Shown here piece after piece: positions 1-8,600 of a stretch of DNA of 64,000 bases. The stretch comes from Chitinophagales bacterium. Its GTDB lineage: Bacteria; Bacteroidota; Bacteroidia; Chitinophagales; Chitinophagaceae. Position 1 is the stretch's first letter. Each line of letters opens with the position of its first letter. Position numbers and translations under genes: made by a program. The DNA is taken from NCBI GenBank assembly GCA_015655015.1, contig JAATFV010000154.1, forward strand, positions 20,457-84,456. Reading direction: 5' to 3'. The notes below the pieces were generated by a model. That model did not search any database. It was given only the letters and a program-made list of their open reading frames with translations, and was not told the origin of the DNA.

Positions 1-2
1 CC

Positions 3-1088
3 AAGCTCAGCACCCGTTACTATTCCGAGGCCTATGCGGCCTATGGATTCAAGGACCAGAAATGGAAATACTTCCTCAGCGGCACCTATTCGCTGAATAA
101 TAAATCCATCTATGGCTTTCCCCAGAATTATGTCCGGGCTTCCTATCAGCACGATACCAAGATCCCGGGACAGGAGCTGCAGTTCGTACAGGAAGACAAC
201 TTCCTCCTGTCTTTCAAACGGGGCAACAACGATAAATGGCTCTACAACGACATTTTCCGGCTGGATTATAAGAAAGAATTCGGGGATCACTTTTCCTATG
301 AATTCGGTTACAAATACTGGAAGCAGTCTCCGGCCGGCACGATCGCTTATGTGAAACAGACCGGGGGTATCAATGATTCCATTCCGGCCATCACCACGTC
401 AGAGATCTCTGCGGAATTTCGCTGGGCGCCTCACGAACAGTTTTATATCGGTAAGCTGTACCGGGTTCCTATCGTGAACAAATACCCAATTTTCGATTTT
501 CGCTACACGGCAGGTATCAAAGGATTGACGGGCGGGGAATACAATTACCACCGTTTTGACGTCGATATCTTCAAAAGGTTCTATCTTGGGCCCATCGGGT
601 ATACCGACATTACCCTTGACGGGGGCTATCTGTTCGGAAAAGTACCTTTTGCCCTGGCGGAGATCAGCCATGCCAACCAGACCTATGCCTATCAGCTGGC
701 CTCCTATAACCTCATGAATTTCATGGAGTTCATCAGTGACCACTATGGCAGTATCATGATCGACCACTATTTCAACGGGTTTTTCTTCAACAAGATCCCC
801 CTGCTGAAAAAGCTGAAATGGAGGGAAGTCATTGAGGCTAAGGTACTTTGGAGCGGAATTCGGGATGAGAACAACCCCCTGAAGACCGCCGACCAGGTGA
901 AATTCCCCCTTACCAACGGATTGGTAGAGACCTTCTCTATGAACCAGACCCCTTATGTAGAGGCCGGTTTCGCCGTCGCTAATATTTTCAAGCTGATAAG
1001 GGTGGACTTCATCAAAAGATTCACTTACCTTAATCACCCGGAAATTCCTACCTGGGGTATCCGGGCAAGAACTAAATTTGACTTTTGA
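3..1088 (+). CDS. DUF5686-like outer-membrane protein, C-terminal part (5'-truncated by window)
   Basis: Open frame from the window edge (KLSTRYYSEAYAAYGFKDQKWKYFLSGTYSLNNKS...) continuous with ORF 351-1088; C-terminal pattern resembles DUF5686 proteins. Confidence 0.7.
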   Translation, partial: KLSTRYYSEAYAAYGFKDQKWKYFLSGTYSLNNKSIYGFPQNYVRASYQHDTKIPGQELQFVQEDNFLLSFKRGNNDKWLYNDIFRLDYKKEFGDHFSYEFGYKYWKQSPAGTIAYVKQTGGINDSIPAITTSEISAEFRWAPHEQFYIGKLYRVPIVNKYPIFDFRYTAGIKGLTGGEYNYHRFDVDIFKRFYLGPIGYTDITLDGGYLFGKVPFALAEISHANQTYAYQLASYNLMNFMEFISDHYGSIMIDHYFNGFFFNKIPLLKKLKWREVIEAKVLWSGIRDENNPLKTADQVKFPLTNGLVETFSMNQTPYVEAGFAVANIFKLIRVDFIKRFTYLNHPEIPTWGIRARTKFDF

Positions 1089-1096
1089 TTTGAATT

Positions 1097-2557
1097 ATGA
1101 GCATTCGCAATCAGTTACAGTTAAGTATATATAAGGTCATCAATCCCTTAGTGAAGCTGTTGATCAAGGCCGGCCTTACTCCGAATATGGTAACGACCAT
1201 CGGGTTGCTGCTGAATATCGGCGTCTCCATTATCTTCATCGCAGGGGCCGAGGAAGGTAAAAGAGGCGATCTTTCTTATGTAGGATGGGCCGGGGCGCTG
1301 ATCCTGTTCGCAGGTCTGTTCGACATGCTGGACGGACAGGTCGCCAGACTGGGGAATATGAGCTCCCGTTTCGGGGCCTTGTACGATTCCGTACTCGACC
1401 GGTACAGCGAATTGATCCTGTTCCTGGGCATTTGTTATTACCTGGTAGCCCATCACTATTTCTTCAGCTCCCTTTTTGCTTTTATCGGAATGATCGGAAG
1501 CCTGATGGTCAGCTATACCCGGGCAAGAGCGGAAGGATTGGGCATTGAATGCAAGGATGGGCTGATGCAAAGGCCGGAAAGGGTGATCCTGATAGCGGTC
1601 TCCGCCCTTGCCTGCGGAATCACAGGTCATTTTATCGGAGGAAATTATAAGGTCCACTGGCCCGGCACTAATTTCCCCATCTTTGAAACGATCTCTATCT
1701 TCACCATTCCCCTCACCGTAATGGCGGTGCTCGCTAACTGGACAGCTATCGGCCGACTGATAGACGCAAAGAAAAGCCTGGAAGATCAGGCAGCCGCTCA
1801 GGAAGCGGCCCGGGCTGCGGCTCAGGCTGCCCTGGCAAATACACAGACCGGTCCGGCAAAAAATCCGCCGGTTTCAATCCCGACGCCAGCGCAGACTTCG
1901 GCCCCGGCTTCTTCAAAAAGCTCAATCCCCGGATCGTCCGGTGGATCTCCCGGCGCTTCTGTATGGCTCTTATGCCTGCTCTTATCGGCCATTACCACCC
2001 TGCCCGCCGGCGCCCAGGCCGCCAGATCCCCCATCGCTGCTACCGCTCACCAGGCCGCAGATCCTCACCCGATAGTCCGGGATGCCCAGGATACTTTTCC
2101 CATTCCTCCGCATAACCGCAACTCGCTGTTTTACCTGCAACGCACACCCAATACCAATACGATCATATGCGAGCTGAACGAAAAAAATGGGAGACCCGAC
2201 CAGGAGGATCCCGTACACGTATTGTGGGTCCGTTATACGGAACAGAAACAACGCCAGGAACTATCCTTCCTTCAGCGTCATTTCGCCTATGGCATTAAAT
2301 CCCAGTCACTGGGCAATGACAAGTATGAACTGCACTTCATTTCGTATAAAAAATTGCCCCTGGTGCTCAAAAAATCCCCGGTCGATAACCAGCACCACGT
2401 CTATGCGAACATCCTGGGTAAGGAAGCGATATTAACACGGATCTATATAAAGATCAATCCCGGTGGCTCCTTCTGGTCACCTAATGTAGAATATATTGAA
2501 CTGAAAGGGACTGACCCCGATAACGGGAAAGAACTGATGCAACGAATCAAAACCTAG
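1097..2557 (+). CDS. CDP-alcohol phosphatidyltransferase family protein fused to a C-terminal DUF4833-like domain
   Basis: CDP-AP signature DGQVARLGNMSSRFGALYDSVLD in a multi-TM N-terminus; Ala/Pro/Ser-rich linker; hydrophobic segment WLLCLLLSAITTLPAGAQA; C-terminal domain FPIPPHNRNSLFYLQRTPNTNTIICELN... Confidence 0.8.
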   Translation: MSIRNQLQLSIYKVINPLVKLLIKAGLTPNMVTTIGLLLNIGVSIIFIAGAEEGKRGDLSYVGWAGALILFAGLFDMLDGQVARLGNMSSRFGALYDSVLDRYSELILFLGICYYLVAHHYFFSSLFAFIGMIGSLMVSYTRARAEGLGIECKDGLMQRPERVILIAVSALACGITGHFIGGNYKVHWPGTNFPIFETISIFTIPLTVMAVLANWTAIGRLIDAKKSLEDQAAAQEAARAAAQAALANTQTGPAKNPPVSIPTPAQTSAPASSKSSIPGSSGGSPGASVWLLCLLLSAITTLPAGAQAARSPIAATAHQAADPHPIVRDAQDTFPIPPHNRNSLFYLQRTPNTNTIICELNEKNGRPDQEDPVHVLWVRYTEQKQRQELSFLQRHFAYGIKSQSLGNDKYELHFISYKKLPLVLKKSPVDNQHHVYANILGKEAILTRIYIKINPGGSFWSPNVEYIELKGTDPDNGKELMQRIKT

Positions 2558-2562
2558 CGGAA

Positions 2563-3513
2563 ATGGAGACCAATAATATCCGCAACCTGACCTACCGTTC
2601 CGTTCTCACCGTCACGGCAATTTCCGCCTTCTACCTTATCCTGTCAGCCTGGCTGATAGGTTATAAGACCGATCAGCTTTTCCTGGTCCTTTTATTTAAT
2701 TCCCTGTTCTACCTCTCAGGTCCTACCCGCCGGTTCATCGTAGGCTTTTCCGTCTTTATCGTCTTCTGGATCATTTTCGATTTTATGAAGGCTTTTCCGA
2801 ACTTCCGGTATAATTCCGTTCACATCGAAAGTCTCTACCTGGCAGAAAAAAAAATATTCGGAATAAAGACTGCCGGTGGAACAGTGGTCACCCCTAACGA
2901 GTATTGGCAGGCACATACCCGGTCTTTTCTTGACATCATGGCCGGCCTGTTCTATTTGTGCTGGATTCCACTACCTCTGGCCTTTGGCGGGTATCTGTTC
3001 TTTAAGGACCGGGAAGCGTATTTTCGCTTTTCCCTGACCTTTCTCCTGGTCAATCTCCTGGGCTTTATCATTTATTATGTTTATCCGGCTGCTCCACCCT
3101 GGTACGTACAACACTATGGGTTCGTATTCAATCCACATACACCGGGCAATACAGCCGGCCTTGGCCGTTTCGACCAGATCTTCCATGTTGCTGTATTCTC
3201 TTCCCTGTACGCTAAAAGCTCCAATGTATTTGCTGCAATGCCCTCTTTGCATGCTTCCTATCCGCTCGTCGTTTTCTACTATGGGATAAAGACCCGGCGG
3301 GGATGGGCGAATCTTTTTTTTGGAGTGATAATGGCGGGGATCTGGTTTGCCGCTGTCTATAGCAGCCATCATTATGTATTGGATGTTCTCGCGGGCATTA
3401 CCTGCGGCCTGACAGGCATCAGCCTTTTTAATTATGGCTATGGCCGAAAAGGAGGGTTTTATCGTTTGGTACAATCCTGTGTCGCCGCTACCTCCCAATC
3501 CCCTCCACCATAA
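2563..3513 (+). CDS. PAP2-superfamily membrane phosphatase / inositol phosphorylceramide synthase-like
   Basis: Multi-TM; motifs MPSLHASYP and SSHHYVLDVLAG typical of PAP2/IPC synthase-like enzymes; 5 nt downstream of the CDP-AP gene. Confidence 0.75.
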   Translation: METNNIRNLTYRSVLTVTAISAFYLILSAWLIGYKTDQLFLVLLFNSLFYLSGPTRRFIVGFSVFIVFWIIFDFMKAFPNFRYNSVHIESLYLAEKKIFGIKTAGGTVVTPNEYWQAHTRSFLDIMAGLFYLCWIPLPLAFGGYLFFKDREAYFRFSLTFLLVNLLGFIIYYVYPAAPPWYVQHYGFVFNPHTPGNTAGLGRFDQIFHVAVFSSLYAKSSNVFAAMPSLHASYPLVVFYYGIKTRRGWANLFFGVIMAGIWFAAVYSSHHYVLDVLAGITCGLTGISLFNYGYGRKGGFYRLVQSCVAATSQSPPP

Positions 3514-4090
3514 TATCTACAATGGAATCGATCTGCAGGTCGAGCTGTGGATACTGTTTCTTGGATACCATGAGCGGCACTGCCAGCCCCCTGAAACTAC
3601 TCACCATCAGGTAGGCAACCAGTTCTATATTATCAGGATCGATCTTTTTAAACTCTCCGTTATTGACGCCTTCCTCCAGGATATCTTTCACCACCTCTAC
3701 ATGGGTCGTATCGAATTTACTCTTCAGCTCCTCGATAATACAATGTAACTCCACGATCTCACTCTTCAATGCATCGCTGAGATTGCACAATTGACTCAGC
3801 TTATTCAGCCGGCACCGGCAATAAATGATCAGCTTCTCTTTAGAGCTGGCCGCACCCCGGATGGATTCCTGGATCTGGTTCAGCAACTCATCCATTTCAG
3901 CATGCAGCACCGCCTCAAAGATATCCTCCTTGCTCTGGTAATAATAATAAAGAGAACTTTTGGCCTTGCCTAAACTCCCGGCAATATCGCCCATGGTCGT
4001 TTTTTTAAACCCGGTTTTTTTAAAAAGGGCCCTGGCAGTGTCAATAATATCCCTCACTACAATCTCATCTTTTTGAAGCATCTCAGCCAT
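3488..4090 (-). CDS. TetR/AcrR family transcriptional regulator
   Basis: N-terminal HTH IIDTARALFKKTGFKKTTMGDIAGSLGKAKSSLYYYYQSKEDIF. Confidence 0.9.
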   Translation of the reverse strand: MAEMLQKDEIVVRDIIDTARALFKKTGFKKTTMGDIAGSLGKAKSSLYYYYQSKEDIFEAVLHAEMDELLNQIQESIRGAASSKEKLIIYCRCRLNKLSQLCNLSDALKSEIVELHCIIEELKSKFDTTHVEVVKDILEEGVNNGEFKKIDPDNIELVAYLMVSSFRGLAVPLMVSKKQYPQLDLQIDSIVDIMVEGIGR

Positions 4091-4357
4091 AAGAATAGGT
4101 GACTTTAGGTATCCGCCTTAAAGCGCCTGGAATATGCTTAAAATTCAGCGTTTCTCCGGCACATAACTTCTGTCCGCTCAACGGGCAATACATTTAGGCG
4201 TCTTAAAGAACCGGCGAATAGGACAAATTTACAAATTTTCCATGCCAAACGCTGGTTAATGATTGGTGAATCTTGCATCTATGAGACGATCTACGTATTT
4301 TAGCAGGCGTTGATTTTGCTACACCCCTTATTTGAGCCTGAGACCCTTGCTAAACTA

Positions 4358-4418
4358 TTCCCGGTGAGGCTCCTTTATTTCATCCGGGAAGGATAGCCTT
4401 TCAACAGGCCCTTCCCGG
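4358..4418 (+). promoter_or_regulatory. Candidate alternative-hairpin leader upstream of receiver gene
   Basis: Segments A TTCCCGG (4358-4364), B CCGGGAAGG (4384-4392), C CCTTCCCGG (4410-4418); B can pair with A or with C. Confidence 0.4.
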
Positions 4419-4442
4419 GAACGTTTTGAAATAGGAGAGAAC

Positions 4443-4871
4443 ATGAAAAAAATGCTAAACTGTATTCTTCTCATCGATGACGATGAGCCTACGAATTATC
4501 TTAACAGGATGACCGTAGAACAAATGGGCTGCGCCCGGTATGTAGCCATAACACAGAGCGGTCAGGAGGCCCTGAACTTCCTGATGGGGCATCGGCAGCC
4601 GGGCCACAAGGGGGATTGTCCTCATCCTGATCTGATCTTTCTCGATATCAATATGCCGGCCATGGATGGCTGGGAATTCCTGGAAAAATATAAAAAGCTG
4701 CCCAGGGAACAAAAGGCAGAGGTTGTCCTGATCATGTTGACCACTTCCCTCAACCCGGATGACGAGAAAAGAACAAGTCAGATCCCTGAGGTCGCCGGGT
4801 TTGAGAACAAGCCCCTGAAAGAACCCCAGCTGGAACGCCTGCTGAAAAGATATTTCCCGGATTATTTCTAG
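4443..4871 (+). CDS. Stand-alone response regulator receiver (CheY-like)
   Basis: ILLIDDDEPTN, DLIFLDINMPAMDGWEFL, MLTTS, and terminal K (ENKPL) of the receiver fold; no output domain. Confidence 0.9.
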   Translation: MKKMLNCILLIDDDEPTNYLNRMTVEQMGCARYVAITQSGQEALNFLMGHRQPGHKGDCPHPDLIFLDINMPAMDGWEFLEKYKKLPREQKAEVVLIMLTTSLNPDDEKRTSQIPEVAGFENKPLKEPQLERLLKRYFPDYF

Positions 4872-5015
4872 GACATAACTCCGGTCCGGTTTGCCGGTAA
4901 GCCCGACCGGAAAAAAATGTTATTGTCCTTTTATGCAGATTGGGCACACCAATCCGCACGTCCAAAAAGACGGGACTGCCTGGCATGCAAGTCAATGGCC
5001 CGGGAGAAGTCTGCC

Positions 5016-5450
5016 CTATATCCCCGAATGCAAATAATCTTTCAAATGAGTGATGGTCTCCTGTTGCGTGAGTATCGTCTCTTTTACAACATCATTGATC
5101 GAGACGATCCCGCAGAGCGCCCCATTGTCAAAGACAGGGAGATAACGAATGTTTTTGTCAGATAACAATTGCATGCAGAACTCAATGGTATCGCTGGGAG
5201 TTACATGCGGCAGATCATTGGTCATGATCTCGGCTACTTTTGTATCGGTGGAGGACTTCCCTTTCAGGATCACCTTGCGGGAGTAATCCCGCTCGGTCAC
5301 AATGCCCTTGTACTGTTCATTTTCCAGTACTAATACCGAACCAATATTCTGATCGGCCATGATGCGCAGCGCCTCAAGAACGGTCGTTTCAGGGGATACA
5401 GAAGTGATATGGCTTCCCTTATGTCTGAGAATATCGGCTACCTTTTTCAT
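5016..5450 (-). CDS. CBS-domain protein (tandem CBS pair)
   Basis: Two CBS repeats: TVLEALRIMADQNIGSVLVLEN...GIVTERDYSRKVI and DTIEFCMQLLSDKNIRYLPVFDNGALCGIVSINDVV. Confidence 0.9.
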   Translation of the reverse strand: MKKVADILRHKGSHITSVSPETTVLEALRIMADQNIGSVLVLENEQYKGIVTERDYSRKVILKGKSSTDTKVAEIMTNDLPHVTPSDTIEFCMQLLSDKNIRYLPVFDNGALCGIVSINDVVKETILTQQETITHLKDYLHSGI

Positions 5451-5666
5451 ATTGCATGTTTTAGTTAGAAGTTAGAAATCGTTTTAACCAATTTACGGTT
5501 TTTTTTCCTCTTCCCGGAACATTTTTACCCCCTGGGCCACCCCCCTTTGCCCCGTTCAGATCACCCGGGTAAGGTTGCTGACTATCCGGCCAATGCATCC
5601 GCTTGCCCTATCCCTCTCTCCCCGCATTGCTAAAACTTTCTTTTATTTGCATACTATTGCTCCCGA

Positions 5667-8600
5667 ATGCTGCCTGCCCCGACCATATTAACCAATAGTC
5701 TCAAGCTGCAAGCCACAAGCTTCAGGCATCCCCTTATACGTATCCGGCTGGCAGCTAATAACTTGCGGCTCGCAGTTTTTATCCGGCTGGCAGCAAATAG
5801 CCTGCATCTTGCATCTTTTATTCGACTAACAGCTGGTAGCTTGCTGCTTGCCGCTATTCTCTTACCTCTTAATCTCGCTGCTCAATACAACAGATACCGG
5901 TTCTCCAGGCTGGATATCTCGAAGGGACTTTCCCATAACGAGGTCAACTGCATATTCAAGGATGAAATAGGATTTCTATGGTTTGGCACGATGTCGGGGC
6001 TCAACCGCTATGATGGTTATTCCTTTAAGGTGTTCAAACATGATCTCCGCGATAGTTCCTCTATTAATGACGATCTCATCATCCGGATATGGCAAGGCCC
6101 CGGTCATAAGCTCTGGATCTCCGCCGGAAAAGGCCTGACGATCTATGATCCGCTGACCGAAAAATTCGATCGTTACCCCCAACGTTTTCTTCATTCCATT
6201 CATATCGACAGCGACTCTATCACCGATATCGGGAATGACAGGCTGGGTAATTACTGGTTCATTGCCACGGGGAAAGGGGCCGGACTCTATAAATACGATC
6301 CCGCTCAGCTGTCCGCTCAACCTATCCTGCACCGGGAAGGAGATCCTTCTACCCCGCATTCCAATCAGCTTCGATCGATTGCCTCCGATAGCCTGGGTAA
6401 CTGGTGGATCATATATGCCGACGGGATCCTGGAGAAAATGGACGGGCGGACAAATAAGATCGTCTACAGCTCAGCCGCCATCCAAAAGAACTTTCCCGGT
6501 GAATCGTTGGACTATCGGTTATATATAGATGATCAGAACGACTGCTGGGTATATACTGCGGGAAAACCAGGAGGACTGCTTTATTTTCATCCCTCTACAG
6601 GTAACTGCCTGCGGATCCGGAAGGATTCGGGTAGACACAGTCTTAATAACAACCTGGTGACCGGTATCGTACAGGATGATAAAGGCATCATATGGATTGC
6701 TACCGATCACGGCGGCATCAACCTTCTGGACAAAAAGGACTCTTCCATTCATTACCTGCTGGCCCATGATGACGATGACAAGAGCCTTAGCCAGAACAGC
6801 ATCAATACTTTATACAAAGACAATACAGGCATTATTTGGGTGGGCACCTTTAAAAAAGGAGCCAGCTATTATCATGAAGACATCCTCAAATTTCCTCTTT
6901 ATCGTCACCAGCCCTCCAATCCCAATAGCCTGAGCTACGATGATGTCAATCGTTTCGTAGAAGATGAAAAGGGGAATTTATGGATCGGTACCAACGGCGG
7001 CGGGCTCATCTATTTCAATCGGGCAATGGGGAAATACATGCAATACACGCATAATCCGGCTGATCCCCGCAGTTTGAGCAATGATGTGATCGTCAGCCTG
7101 TGTCTGGATCATGAACAACGACTCTGGATCGGTACCTATTACGGAGGACTGGACTGTTTTGACGGGAAGATCTTCCATCACTACCGGCACAACGAATCGG
7201 ATAGCAACAGTATCGGGGACGACCGGATCTGGGAGATAAAGGAAGATTCCCGCGGCCGCCTCTGGATCGGCACCCTGGCCGCCGGGCTGGACCTGTTCGA
7301 CCGGAAGAGAAATGTTTTTATTCATTACCGGCCGCTTGGCCCCATCCCCTCCAATGTTACGGCCCCTTCGAATGCCACCGCACCTGCCTTCGATACTACA
7401 GCATCCTCCGGATTCCATGCAGATCCCTCCACCATTAAATCCGTAAGCACAAATGGTTTTCGATCTCCTGCTGCCTCCGCATCTCCCGATACATCCGGAA
7501 CATCTCCCTCTGTCCGTTCCGGGTACATTTCCGAACTGATGGAAGACCGGCAGGGTAATCTGTGGATCGGCACTGCCATCGGCATCGATGTACTGGAAGC
7601 CGCCACCGGCAAATTCCGCCATTATGGGAATCAGGTCAACAATCCCTCCAGCCTCAGCAACGATAATGTGATCTCGATCCTGCAGGACAGCCGCGGCCTG
7701 ATCTGGGTCGGCACCCGCGAAGGCCTCGACCTCTTCGATAGCAAAAACCGGTCATTCACCACCTTCCGGACAGGAGACGGGCTCCCGGATAATACGATCC
7801 TTACCATCCTGGAAGATAATGACCGCCATCTCTGGCTCAGCACCCCCAATGGCCTGTCCAATATGATCGTTTCGGCGGATACCCATACCGGTCAGCATGT
7901 TTACCGGTTTAAGAACTACGACGAGTCTCACGGCTTGCAAGGCAGAGAATTCAATGAGAACGCCGCCCTGAAGACCAGGGAAGGAGAACTGATCTTCGGA
8001 GGAGCCAACGGCTTTAATATTTTTGATCCGCAGAAACTAAGGAACAGCCCCCGCAGACCCGAGCTGATCCTCACCGACCTGCAGGTGTTCAATAAGAGTG
8101 TGGGCATCGGGGAGAAACTGAACGGCCACATCATCCTTCCCCGGTCTATCACCGAGTCCCGGGAAATTACCCTGCGCTACAACGAGAATGTTTTTTCCAT
8201 CGGGTTTGCCGTCCTGGATTTCCTGAACGCAGAAAAAGTGAAATATGCCTATATACTGGAAGGATTTAATAAGGACTGGCTGGTGAGCGATGATAAAACA
8301 CGAAAGGCCGTCTATACCAACCTTGATCCCGGCAACTATACCTTCAAAGTAAGAACGGCTAATGACGACGGTAGCTGGAATGGGCAGGTGCTGGAATTGG
8401 GAATTAAAATATTACCCCCTTTCTGGAAGACCCCCCTGGCTTATATCCTCTATGTACTGCTTTTCGTCGGAATACTGATCCTCGCCAGGAGAATGATCCT
8501 GCAAAGGGCGCACAGGCGTTTTGCACTGGAACAGGAAAGAAAGGAGGCACAGCGCCTGCACGATCTCGATAGGATGAAGATCCGTTTTTTTACCAATGTC

